From Albugo candida (lineage: Eukaryota; Oomycota; Peronosporomycetes; Albuginales; Albuginaceae): a DNA stretch of 64,000 nt. The position numbers were made by a program, and so were the translations under genes. Location: positions 248,001 to 312,000 of the forward strand of contig CAJNAR010000166.1 of NCBI GenBank assembly GCA_905220665.1. Direction: 5' to 3'. The notes below the pieces were generated by a model. It had not been told where the DNA came from. It worked only from the letters and a program-made list of their open reading frames with translations, and ran no database searches. Within the stretch, counting starts at the first letter, position 1. Every line of letters starts with the position of its first letter. Shown one piece after another: positions 1 to 10,387 of the stretch.

Positions 1-152
1 AGCACAAGTACCTACAGCCTGGGGGGAAAGTGCTCATGCAAGAAATTTGCTCAAAAATCATTGATTCTGTATTATAAAGGTGGACCTCTCACCACTGAAA
101 AATCATAACCGTTAAAAGACGAGTCCTTGATTTCTCATCATATTTGGATTCT

Positions 153-1901
153 TCACATGGGAACCGAATCTATCAAGGGCGTTGTTTCCATAGTTCCTGA
201 ATGCGAACTTCTTGTTTGACCAACAGCTACAGCGGAGAGCATAATTGTGATTGCAGCAATTAAAGCAGCAACAATCACGCCCACACTAGCAGCGAAGGGA
301 GCTTGCGTTGTGGATGCCGCAGAGATCGTGTATTCCTCTTTTGCCAGATTAAGCTTAGAAGCAGGTGCCAATTCATCGACGGATACCGGTTCAAAGCACT
401 TTGTTTTAGCTACTTCGCGATACCAATTTGCAGCTAACCGTGGGATTCGTTCAAGATCGGTAGATTGTGGAGTGACCTGGATGTCCTTGGCACGTAACTC
501 CTTTGACATATTCACGTAGTACAATCCGAATCGAGGTTCGAATGTTCCCCATTCGTAATTATCCATAAATGACCAAACGGTGTATCCAATGATTGGAATA
601 TGCTCCTCGAAAATAGCTGTATGGACCTGATCCAAATAAGTTTGGTGATACCAAAGCTGGTCGAGATTCTTAATCGTTTCATTTCCACACCACCCGTTTT
701 CCGTTAGCAGTATATCAGCGGTCGGATCCTTATCGTGCATCCAACGTATGGTTTCGAGGTAGCCAGGAGCATAGCCAGCAAACCAGTCACAATTGAATTG
801 ACCATCTTGATTCGTACTTGCTCGTCGAGATCCTTTAGGAAAACGTGAGCTGTCAACGCCAACATGTCGATTATATCCTGTGAGCGATGAGCATTCAATC
901 GTCGAGCGATCAGAATCGCAGTCTGTGATAAGTTTGGTTGAATAATGATTGAGCATTAGTAGGTCATACGATCCCTTAAGCAGTTGCTTCTCTTCAGCTG
1001 TGAAAGTCTGCATGTTATCTCCTGCACGTTCTGTCATCACACTTGGGTAGTCTCCAGTAACAATAGGTAACAAATACCATCCCAGTGTGAATTGATTCTT
1101 ACGCTCCGCAGCGATAACATCAAGCTCATCGTCTGCATCCAGTGGTAAACCAATATCACAATTGAGCGCGATACTGATACGCGCCGACGAGTCTATAATG
1201 CCTTTTCCTTTATAATCACGAAATAACTTGACCGAATGCGCATGTGACAGCAAGACATGATGGGTTGCCGTATACATCGCGGACCATGAATCACTAATGC
1301 CAGGTGGAGCTGTGCCATATGCGTATCCCTGCGTCACGAAAGTAAGAGGTTCATTGAAAGTTGTCCAATAGATAACCTTTTTTCCGAATTCACGATACAT
1401 CAAGTCAGCATAATCGAGATAATGATCCACAATTTTTGCGTTGAGCCAGCTTGTTGGTTCCAACTTGGCCTGTAGTTCTAGCGGTAAATCCCAATGGTAC
1501 AAGGTCAACACGGGCGTCAATTTCCTGAGGCTCATCTCATCAATCAGACGGTGATAGTACGCAATACCGACCGGATTTGGCTGCATTTTATGTGTTGTCT
1601 CATTCCAATTCATGACGCGAGACCACGAAATCGAAAAGCGAAACATATTCAGTCCGTCTTGTTGCATCAGATCCAAATCGCTTTCAAAGCGGTGATAAAA
1701 ATCGTCGGCGACATTCGCACATTCTAGCTTTTCTTGCGATCGACACCATTCATCCCATACACTTTGAGTTCTTCCCCCTTCATTCCACGCTCCTTCGACT
1801 TGGTATGCGGCGGTAGCTGAACCAAACATAAAGTCGGAAGGGAAGCACTTGGAAGCATCGGTAAAAGTGAGCATAAGCGCTAGAGTCCACATACAAATCA
1901 T
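153..1901 (-). CDS. Membrane-anchored GH1 beta-glucosidase
   Basis: Single-exon gene, 582 aa, starting at a true ATG. It hydrolyses terminal beta-glycosides by the retaining GH1 mechanism. Residues 1-17 form a signal peptide. The GH1 barrel starts at FMFGSATAAYQVEGAW (residues 24-39). The acid/base Glu lies in TFNEP (Glu184) and the nucleophile Glu in TENGW (Glu401), so both catalytic residues are present. After the catalytic domain comes a Ser/Thr/Ala-rich linker, one strong membrane helix (about 538-560) and a 22-residue tail. That predicts a type I cell-surface or endomembrane enzyme with its catalytic domain outside. Most GH1 enzymes are soluble, so the C-terminal anchor is the odd feature. 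The exact substrate (cellobiose, glucosides of host phenolics, callose fragments) cannot be read from sequence. The 3' end lies 152 bp from the window edge. Confidence 0.93.
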   Translation of the reverse strand: MICMWTLALMLTFTDASKCFPSDFMFGSATAAYQVEGAWNEGGRTQSVWDEWCRSQEKLECANVADDFYHRFESDLDLMQQDGLNMFRFSISWSRVMNWNETTHKMQPNPVGIAYYHRLIDEMSLRKLTPVLTLYHWDLPLELQAKLEPTSWLNAKIVDHYLDYADLMYREFGKKVIYWTTFNEPLTFVTQGYAYGTAPPGISDSWSAMYTATHHVLLSHAHSVKLFRDYKGKGIIDSSARISIALNCDIGLPLDADDELDVIAAERKNQFTLGWYLLPIVTGDYPSVMTERAGDNMQTFTAEEKQLLKGSYDLLMLNHYSTKLITDCDSDRSTIECSSLTGYNRHVGVDSSRFPKGSRRASTNQDGQFNCDWFAGYAPGYLETIRWMHDKDPTADILLTENGWCGNETIKNLDQLWYHQTYLDQVHTAIFEEHIPIIGYTVWSFMDNYEWGTFEPRFGLYYVNMSKELRAKDIQVTPQSTDLERIPRLAANWYREVAKTKCFEPVSVDELAPASKLNLAKEEYTISAASTTQAPFAASVGVIVAALIAAITIMLSAVAVGQTRSSHSGTMETTPLIDSVPM

Positions 1902-2125
1902 GACTCCTTGTCGATTTTAAAAGTGAATAAAATTCGATATTCGACAGTTATTCAAAAGTACTGTCGAAGTGTCAGTACGAGTCAATTTCTATGCGATACA
2001 AATTACAATGACTGAGACTTTTGGATTCACATCTTTTTGACAGCAAAATCTATACCTTAACCTTATTTGAAGAAGTACCTGTCGCTTAAGAGCACCTGTT
2101 GCACGCATCCGAAAGACTCTCTTTG

Positions 2126-5100
2126 TCAATTATATTCTAGTAATACATTCGATGTACGCTCTTTTCTACAGACTTTAGCAAAATCAAAGCACAAATTTCG
2201 ATAAAGGCGCTTGGTGCTTGACGAATTATCGTGAGCGAGTCGAAGCCAACACCGAAGGGTGTGCTCACGACAACTTGCGGGCATCGTTGCAATACCGTGG
2301 AGCTCGGGCTGTGCGATCATCGCGTCTCTCAGAAGTGTTTGACAATAATCACACGCGTTGGAGGATTGAAAGCTCCAACTTAAAAAAGCGATGAAAAACC
2401 TTCCAACGTGATCCAACGACATGTCGGGAACATGCTCGCTCAATGCCAACAATAATGTCTTTATCCACTGTGCGTACTCTTGCAGAATGATGGCCATAAT
2501 TTGATCATCAAACGACTCCAAAGACTCCTCGCCTTTGCTCAGAAGATGTGTCAGAAATCTGAGTACCTCATTAACGATACTTTTTTCTCGTTTCCACAAG
2601 CATATGCGAGCAAGCTGTAGAACATTCTGAAATTCTGCAAGCGGAATTATTGCTTCGGGGCAAAAGACCAAATATCGATAGCTCAGCTCAAAGAAAGTCT
2701 GTAGAATTTCATCGGCGCTATCATTCTTCACGTTCTGAGCATACTGTAGAATCATTGTGGAGATATTGGACAGATTTTGAGACAAATAGGCCAGATATTG
2801 TGAATTTTTATCCATAGTCGCGCTGCTTCCAAAGGTATCTACCATGACGCAAGAGAGCTGTAATGATGCCAGAGATTTATATTTTGCAAATGATTCGATG
2901 ACGAGCGATGTCCAATAGGGCAATCCTGAGGCCAGTTCAAGTCCAAGATTCTGGAGACAGCACGCGTTCAGTTCATTGATAGCGTCCGCAGTAGCAAGGC
3001 TTGTCATAAGTATTGGCGGTACAGGGGTTACATGCGGCCAAATGTGCTGAATGGTACTCATACTCACCGCTTTTGTGTCAATCACAGCGTCAGGAGACTC
3101 GAGACAGCGGACTGTTTTGCTCAAAGCCTTTATTTCTTCCGCTATACTTGACAAAATCAAATCGTTCCGTTGAGAATCACATTCTTGGGTTGGTAGAGAT
3201 TGTAATAAGCCATCAAATCTGGTAATAACTTCATTCAGCACATCACCAAGGATCTGCATGCAAAATTGGCTCGCTACAGCGACACGAACCAGACCCTCAA
3301 CGAGAAATAAACGATCCTCATGGCTCATGTCACTTTCTCTAGCTTTACGTAAACACGTCAAGTAAATCTCTGGATTGATTCGTCGGATACGTTCGCAGCG
3401 AGTAACGAGATGAAGAAAGCTTTTTGCAGCAGAGTGTTGACTGTGTTTCACAACCATCGCTTCAAGAAGATATTCTACAATCGCAATAAGAAGTCGATGC
3501 AATGTTTCTGTGGACTCATCAAGGGGTAGTTTATTCATCCAAGAGGTCCCAATGTGAGTCAATATCGTTGCTCCCAAACTAAGAATAAACGGATGGTTGG
3601 ACTGCCGAGCTCTATATTCCAAGATGGTGGAAAACAGACTGAAAACACTACTACCCATAGTGTCCACTTGCCGATCAATTGCACCATCCAGTTCTGACAT
3701 CACTGTTGACAAAACATACAAACACACTTCAAAGAGACGCCATGATGTAAAAGCATCCTTCAAGCACTGGATGATATGATTCAAAAACGATGATTCCGAG
3801 AGAACACAAATACTTGAAAGAATGTCTTGCAGAGCTTGCGAATCACTCCGAAAGGATCCCAAGTCCTCTAATTCGAGCTCGTCCATGTCGACTGGGTTAT
3901 TCGGATACATACTTTGCTCCAGTATCACGTGGAAAAGATCACTGTAAGCAGTGCCTTGAAAGTACTCTGAACGTTTATCTACCGGACATTCCTGCGCAAT
4001 AAGCCAGAACTCCAACGTTAGTACCGCAATTTGCCGATTGGAACATCGCATCAGACTCAACATGTATTGCGCCAGCTCTTGTTTGAGTTGACTTTCGGGT
4101 CCTGTCTCAACAATCCAAAATGCAAAATTTTCCATAAAAGCCGACATCACCGATACAATAGCGTGACAGCGTCCTTCGTCTCCTATCGATATGGCGTGAT
4201 CGAAAGCTGGAGCGGTCTCCATCAAGTTTCTTGATAATAAGACAAGTTTTGGTTCTATTTGTGCGGTAGTGGCTTCCTCTTCTTCTTGGAACGCACGCTG
4301 TAAAATTTCGGCAGCACTGGTGACGATACTGGGATTACTACTGTCACAAAGATCGTGCAAAAGAACAGCGTGTAACTTGTTGTTTTGACTCATAATGCTC
4401 GATGTAGACATACTGCAATATTGTGTCCAGCTTTGCCAGCATTTGAGCGCGTTCAAGTATAATGAGTTGGAACGAATGTTGGTGCTTGTATCGTGCAAAC
4501 ATACTAATAATTGCACTAGCAGTTCCATAACCACAGGACCAATGCGTTTTAAATGCTCTTCAGCAGCATCTCTAAGGGTGAATGGAACCTTGACCACCTC
4601 CAATTCTTCACAAATAAAGCGTGAAGTAATCAAAATTGCATTAGTATATTTCACTTTCTTCTCATCATGCTCCTCCCAGTGACTAGCCCACTCTTTGACA
4701 ATGATTTTTGTATTTTGTATTGCTTCCGAAAAAAACGTATCTCGTTCCTTGGTGTCAAATAGTAATTGTACCGCCTGAATGGCATACAGTTTGTGCAATA
4801 AAGCATCTCTATATCCATTGCAACCGTGATCCTGTCGCTTGTACAAATGTTCATCCAGTAGCTTCCTTAAACAGTTATGAACGGAATGTCGATCTGAGTC
4901 GGATAGACCAATCCAATCTGTCTTCAACTAACACATACATATCGATTTGAGCATGAGTTCTGCACATCTCGTGTATAAGCTGATACACCTTCGCATGCAG
5001 CATGTTTGCCGTCAGATACTTGATGTTGTCTTCAATCTGTAAATCGCATAGTATTTCCAGCGTGATCCTCCAGCATTCCTAGTCACAATCACTTACATTG

Positions 5101-5306
5101 AGTAAATTTCTTGGCATGAAAGATCACTGACATCTGATTTCACAAAATTGATCAGAAACTCATTCGCCTGACGTTGTACTTCAACTCCATTCTATCAGAC
5201 GTGAAATAGCATTATTATTTGCAGAGGAAGGTTTTCCATTATCTCATACGTTCCCAGTTGACGCAATTATCACATCGACCAAAGTCGCGGTCGAGATGGC
5301 GTTCAT
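2126..5306 (-). CDS. TNPO3/Mtr10-like importin-beta family nuclear transport receptor
   Basis: Four exons on the minus strand: 5306-5250, 5191-5132, 5078-4989 and 4927-2126, with GT-AG introns of 58, 53 and 61 nt, giving about 1002 aa. The joined N-terminus aligns by eye with the importin-beta N-terminal region of transportin-3: a helix ending QRQANEFL, then ECW, then TANMLHAK followed by KTDWIGLSDSDRH, matching the order ASFWL / AWEIS / FAAQTMKMK / IQTSFYELPTDSH in human TNPO3. The rest is all-helical HEAT-type sequence with no other domain. The family carries SR-rich splicing factors, or mRNA-binding proteins in yeast, into the nucleus using Ran-GTP. The large exon has no in-frame ATG near its beginning, which is why I searched upstream. 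It is divergent from the DEAD-box gene, with 39 bp between start codons. The alternative is an importin-13-like paralogue. Confidence 0.82.
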
Positions 5307-5345
5307 TATTCGCAGTCGAAATTAGTAAGCATTCGATTGGAAAAA
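5307..5345. promoter_or_regulatory. 39-bp divergent start-codon spacer
   Basis: Only 39 bp separate the inferred ATG of the transport receptor (5306, minus) from the first ATG of the DEAD-box helicase (5346, plus). Promoter elements of each gene must therefore lie in or beyond the other gene's 5' end. No TATA box is visible. A downstream in-frame ATG of the helicase at 5385 could be the real start and would widen the gap to 78 bp. Confidence 0.5.
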
Positions 5346-7046
5346 ATGCACACCAATCATCACGCTGAAGCAAGAAGCCATATAATGAATGGGTCCGAGT
5401 CGATGGACAAGAAACAACGCAAAAAGAGCAAGAAAAATAAAAAGCGCAGCAGAAAGGATGGTAGCTCCAATGGAGTAGGGCGTGATGAGTCTCCTGAACC
5501 TGAAAAGAAGCGATATCATTCACATCAAGAAGAAGTAGAGCCTGTGCATTCAGACTCAACTCGAAAATCGAAAAAGGTGAAAAATGCAGTAGCAAGTCAA
5601 TCGGACGAGTCGCAATTATCGATTTCGGATAAAGCGGATAGATCTGGACCATACCAACAGCCACCAGCAATCAGTGGAAGCTTTAAGAAATCATTTTACG
5701 TTGAGAGCTCAAAAACTACTTCAAGAAGTCAGAACGAAGTGGAAAAGTATTATCAGACTCACCAAATGACAATATCAGGCTCCAATTGTATCTACAAACC
5801 CGTTCTGACATTTGAAGAGCTAAAATGTGATCCGAAATTCTTGAAAATTTGCAACGGATTTGAGACGCCGACTCCTATCCAAAGTCAATGCTGGCCGATA
5901 CTCCTGTCCGGTCGAGACATTATAGGAATTGCTGAGACAGGATCGGGAAAAACTTTTGCTTTTGCAATTCCTGGCTTAGTACATCTTGCCAGTCAATCTG
6001 TTTCGAAAAGCAAAGCTGTGAAAGCCCGCATGTTAATTGTCGCACCAACTCGAGAACTAGCGATGCAGACTGCTGAAGTCATTAACAAAACCGGCAAAAC
6101 TTGCAATCTTAGCTGCGTTTGTCTTTTCGGAGGTGTCCCAAAACATGAGCAGCGTAGACAACTGAAAAACGGTGTCGATATTATTGTGGCAACTCCTGGA
6201 AGACTTAATGACTTGGTAAATGAACGAGTATGCGACTTGAGTCAAGTAACATTCACTGTGCTGGATGAAGCAGATCGGATGCTCGATGATGGTTTTGAAA
6301 AAGATGTACGCCTCATCATGAGTAGTGTCCACAAAGAAAGTCAAATTGCAATGTTTAGTGCAACGTGGCCTCAATCTATCCAAAAGCTGGCTCATGAGTT
6401 TTTGCAAGATTCAGTCAAAGTCACCATTGGTTCCGATGATCTGGCTGCGTCAATTTCGGTAACGCAAATTGTAGAAGTCGTTGAAGATCGCGCACGTGAT
6501 GCTCACATTCACGCCCTTCTCCAAAAGTATCATCACACTCGAAAGAATCTCATCCTCATTTTTGTTCTCTACAAAAAAGAGGCTGATCGAGTCGAACGAG
6601 ACTTACGTTATCGTGGCTGGAATTGTGCTGCCATTCATGGTGATAGAAGCCAACAACAGCGTAATGAAGCTGTTGAAAATTTCAAGTCTGGAAAGATACC
6701 TCTATTGATCGCTACGGATGTTGCAGCTCGTGGCTTGGATATCCCTGGGGTAGAATATGTCATCAATTACGCATTTCCCTTAACAATCGAGGACTATGTC
6801 CATCGAATTGGGCGAACGGGGCGTGGAGGAAAGAAGGGTATCGCTCACACATTTTTCACGACAAATGATAAAGCCCGGGCCGGAGAATTAGTAAATGTAT
6901 TGAGGGACTCATCGCAGGATGTACCGGAAGCGCTTTTGAAATTCGGAACGCATGTCAAGAAGAAGGAGCACAAGCTGTATGGAGCATTCGCCAAAGACAT
7001 CAGTTGCACCAAAAAAGCAACCAAGATCGTTTTCGATAGCGACTAA
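5346..7046 (+). CDS. DBP3: DBP3-type DEAD-box ATP-dependent RNA helicase
   Basis: Single exon, 566 aa from the ATG at 5346; a second in-frame ATG at 5385 is possible. The N-terminus (about residues 20-80) is very Lys-rich, as in nucleolar helicases. Motifs in order: PTPIQSQCW (Q motif), AETGSGKT (motif I, about 196-203), PTRELA, ATPGRL, DEAD (307-310), SAT (about 338), then domain 2 with HGDRSQQQR, ATDVAARGLDIP and HRIGRTGRGG. The string IEDYVHRIGRTGR and the HGD-SQQQR motif fit the Dbp3/p68-like branch. In yeast Dbp3 acts in pre-rRNA processing in the nucleolus; the role here is inferred from family. All catalytic motifs are intact. Confidence 0.9.
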   Translation: MHTNHHAEARSHIMNGSESMDKKQRKKSKKNKKRSRKDGSSNGVGRDESPEPEKKRYHSHQEEVEPVHSDSTRKSKKVKNAVASQSDESQLSISDKADRSGPYQQPPAISGSFKKSFYVESSKTTSRSQNEVEKYYQTHQMTISGSNCIYKPVLTFEELKCDPKFLKICNGFETPTPIQSQCWPILLSGRDIIGIAETGSGKTFAFAIPGLVHLASQSVSKSKAVKARMLIVAPTRELAMQTAEVINKTGKTCNLSCVCLFGGVPKHEQRRQLKNGVDIIVATPGRLNDLVNERVCDLSQVTFTVLDEADRMLDDGFEKDVRLIMSSVHKESQIAMFSATWPQSIQKLAHEFLQDSVKVTIGSDDLAASISVTQIVEVVEDRARDAHIHALLQKYHHTRKNLILIFVLYKKEADRVERDLRYRGWNCAAIHGDRSQQQRNEAVENFKSGKIPLLIATDVAARGLDIPGVEYVINYAFPLTIEDYVHRIGRTGRGGKKGIAHTFFTTNDKARAGELVNVLRDSSQDVPEALLKFGTHVKKKEHKLYGAFAKDISCTKKATKIVFDSD

Positions 7047-7202
7047 AAGTGCTTTAGGGACATGAGTCGCCTTGCAACATGGCTAGTATGTGATCAAGAG
7101 AGTACTTTGAGATCTGGTGTCTCACTAGTTCGCGACTAACAAAGAAAGGCTTTTTTAATACAAAACTGGCTGAACCGTGTTTTTCCCCCAAATTATCTTC
7201 AC

Positions 7203-8317
7203 TTAATCCGAATACTCACATTCCTTAGGAAACGTGCATCCGGAGCGACGAATGACAATACCAGCAGCCCATTGCCCAGCTTTAACGCAGTCATGAAGCG
7301 GACGATCGAGAGCTAATCGAGAGATAAATCCGCCTACAAATGCATCTCCCGCACCATTTGTATCTTGAATCTCATTCGAATCAATTGGGGTCACATCGTA
7401 CAACGTTACTTTTCCATCCTGTGCGACTATTGTTGGTTCAGATCCCTGAGTGATGACCACAACACGCTTTCGTGAACTTGATACTGTGGGTAATTCTGTC
7501 ATTTTCAGTGCAATCTCTTGCAGATTTTCGTTCCATCCAAATGTCTTTCCAAATTCTGATGCCTCTGTCTCATTACCAAATATGAAATCAGCAAATTCGA
7601 TTGCCTTCATAAGTGGTTCCTTGAAGCATTGCACGATAAATGGCGCAGCTAGATTGAGCAAGAAGGTCTTCTTATTTTCATGTGCGTGTTCTGCTATTTT
7701 CAGCACAGAATCCGGTGATACAGTGAGATGGAAGCCAGATGAGTAAAAAAATCGCCCCTTTATCAGAATTTCCTGCGCAAATAAAAGTGTCAGCTACAGA
7801 GTTTTCGTGGAAAATAAACTCTCACCTTGCTTATCTCATTTTCAAGATGATTATGATGGAATTTGTTTGCAGCAGAGAGATTTGCGACCAGTGATCGCTC
7901 ATCCCCGATAACACATACGGCGCAGGTCCCAGTCGGAGTGTTGTCATGTACCATATAATGTGTTCTGACTCCATCTCGTTCAGCACATTCCTTCAGGATT
8001 CGACCATGTTCGTCGTTTCCAATGCTCCCCATGAACGTCGTTGCTCCTTGATTGTGGCTGGAGAGCATCCATTGAGCTACTCGTATGCTGTTCTGAGTAG
8101 CACCTCCAGCGATAAATTCCGGTGAATACTTGGAGGTAAGCTCATCGTAAAGGGTTAAATGACATTCGCTAGCGAGGATTGCATCGTTCGATCGAAGCTT
8201 GTACTTATCGAGAAGTTCTTGTGACACATTGGCTGATATGTCGAGTAATGGATTACCTAATCCAACAATACAATGCGTCAGATGTTCTGATTCAGGCATA
8301 CTCTGTTGCTGATTCAT
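7203..8317 (-). CDS. Adenosine kinase
   Basis: Two exons (8317-7826 and 7772-7203) separated by a 53-nt intron with GTGAGT donor and GCAG acceptor, 353 aa. It phosphorylates adenosine to AMP, the purine-salvage step, in the cytosol. The N-terminal GLGNPLLDISA motif, the AGGATQNSIRVAQW substrate-side motif and the C-terminal DTNGAGDAFVGG anion-hole/catalytic motif (catalytic Asp about 307) identify a PfkB-family adenosine kinase of normal length (about 345-360). Without the splice, the frame runs into a stop after the intron donor. The ATG at 8317 is the first in frame. It converges with the DEAD-box gene (156 bp between stops). Confidence 0.93.
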
Positions 8318-8570
8318 GATTGCAAAAGATCAAAAAAAACGTACACTATCAACCAATGATTTATCGAATGTCTCTCTTTTTAGCCACTCGTATCAAACGT
8401 CGTAGGTTTTGATGCATTCTATACCTTACCGGTAACTGCGATGAAGCAAAAATTGATGGTTGCGACGGAGCCGTACCGTTATATCACAAAAAAGAGACTA
8501 TTCTTGCAATTGTAGAAAGATAGACTTGATATAAAACTAATTTTATAAATCAAAGGGAGAGATAAAAGCA

Positions 8571-10387
8571 ATGGACTGCGTTCTGTACGAACACGACGAC
8601 AACGGAAGTTCTCAGGAGCCTCATTCTCAGTATCCCAAAGCGGAGGGAACAGATAACAGAAATACATATGAAGAAGATGAAGAGTATCGTTCCCTGGCTG
8701 TTAAACCATTGGATCCTCGAAATTCATCCGGGAATTCTTCCAATGGCGCCCAACGAACAGGTTCCGCTCAGAACGACCAACATCAAAGAGGAAGTGCAAT
8801 GTATCATCGCCAACATGCTGAACAAGATTACGGAGATTATTCTAACGCGGACACGGGAGCCCAAAAACAACCGGGAAAATTGTTCATTGGTGGCGTCTCC
8901 TGGGAAACTACCGAAGAAACACTTCGTGATCATTTTGGAAAATATGGAGCATTAACGGATGCTGCTTTGATGAAAGACAAATTTTCTGGTCAACCTCGTG
9001 GATTTGGTTTCGTTACTTTTGCGGACATTGCAGGTAATTGAGCAAATTCCATTGATAGTGATAAAGAGTGCGTCACCGAGGAACAGTACAATCGATCATT
9101 GTGGGTCAAGGTACCATGTACTACTCCATTCTGGCGTATCTCTGAATCCCGTGATTGCACGATTGCTGATATTCAGCAGTAGTGCCTTCGCTACTTGCAT
9201 CAGCATTTACAAAAGAGCAAATCTAATTAGTGATTGTACATATGTGATAGTGCTTGACCGAGTTTTAGAAGAGTCACATACAATAGATGGCAGAACCGTT
9301 GAAGTTAAGAGAGCGATTCCAAGAGATAAGACAGCTTTTGGGCCTAGGTTAGTACTACAAATGATCAACATACGGGATGATAACATGGGAAATGTAAAAA
9401 AGTGCACGAATTGGTGTTGTTTTTGTGGCATTTCTTCCACCATGACCCCTGTATTCATCTCGAATGTCTTATATGACATTGCCTCATAGATTGTAACAAG
9501 TGGTAATGACATTCGTTTTATCCATGTAGCGATGTACGAAGCTCAGGAGCGTATGGTAGAGGGAACTCGAGCGGGGTCATAACCGAATCTAAGAAAGTCT
9601 TTGTTGGAGGGCTACCACCCTCTGTCACGGAACAGGACTTTCGGAAGTACTTTGAAGAATTCGGCAAGATCACCGATGCCGTTGTGATGTTCGATCGTGA
9701 GACTCAACGATCTCGAGGCTTTGGTTTTGTGACATTCGAAGAAGAGGTTTGCTTAAGATTAGTCTTTTGATAGTGAGCAGTCTTATTCAGTAAACGATCT
9801 CTTAGGGCGCTGTGGCCGAGGTCATCAGCAAAACTCATGAGCTACATGGAAAAGTTGTCGAAATAAAACGTGCTGAACCAAAAGAAGCACGTTCTGGAGG
9901 AGGTCACGCAGGCGGCTATGGAGGTCGTGGGGGAGGTTATGGTGGGCGTGGCTTTGGTGGAGGCTATGGTGGCTGGCGAGGAGGGTACGGGGGCTATGGT
10001 GGATATGCACCCTATGCTGGAAGAGGGGGAGGAGGAGGAGGAGGTTATGGTAATTATGGTGGAGGATATGGATACAGCGGATACCCACCAGGGTACGGCG
10101 GTTACGCAGGATATGCAGGGTACGGAGGCGGTCGTGGAGGCTATGGAGGAGCGTATGGCAATTACATGGGCGCCTATAGTGGTGGGTACGGAAATGCCGC
10201 GCAAGGCGAAGCTCAAATGCCAGGAAACGAGGGTGGTGAGGATGGATATAATGAGGATAACAGCGGCTATGGAGGAGGTGGTGGAGGAGGTAGTGGAGGA
10301 AGCGGTGGGGGATATGGTGGAGGATATCGTCAGGGAGGCGGTGGTCAAATGCCCGTCTCGCGTTCAGAGCGTTACCGTCCATATTGA
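8571..10387 (+). CDS. Two-RRM glycine-rich RNA-binding protein (hnRNP A/B, Musashi or DAZAP1-like)
   Basis: Four exons: 8571-9033, 9251-9347, 9530-9746, 9806-10387; introns of 217, 182 and 59 nt; 452 aa. An acidic/polar N-terminus is followed by RRM1 (RNP2 LFIGGV at 104-109, RNP1 RGFGFVTF at 143-150) and RRM2 (RNP2 VFVGGL at about 210, RNP1 RGFGFVTF in exon 3). The C-terminal part is a long Gly/Tyr-rich region made of GGYGG-like and GGG repeats, low complexity and probably disordered. Such proteins bind pre-mRNA or mRNA and act in splicing, export or translational control. Two of its introns are three to four times longer than others in this window. Retaining intron 1 would stop translation right after RRM1. 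Exact orthology is open. Confidence 0.9.

Noticed and set aside
5192..5197. Tandem stop codons inside the importin N-terminal helix, first read as a pseudogene
   Set aside because: A 58-nt GT-AG intron ending at that TAG joins an upstream exon with an ATG in frame.
5239..5670. 143-codon minus-strand frame before the DEAD-box gene
   Set aside because: It is mostly the antisense of the helicase N-terminus; only a small part coincides with the true first exon of the transport receptor.
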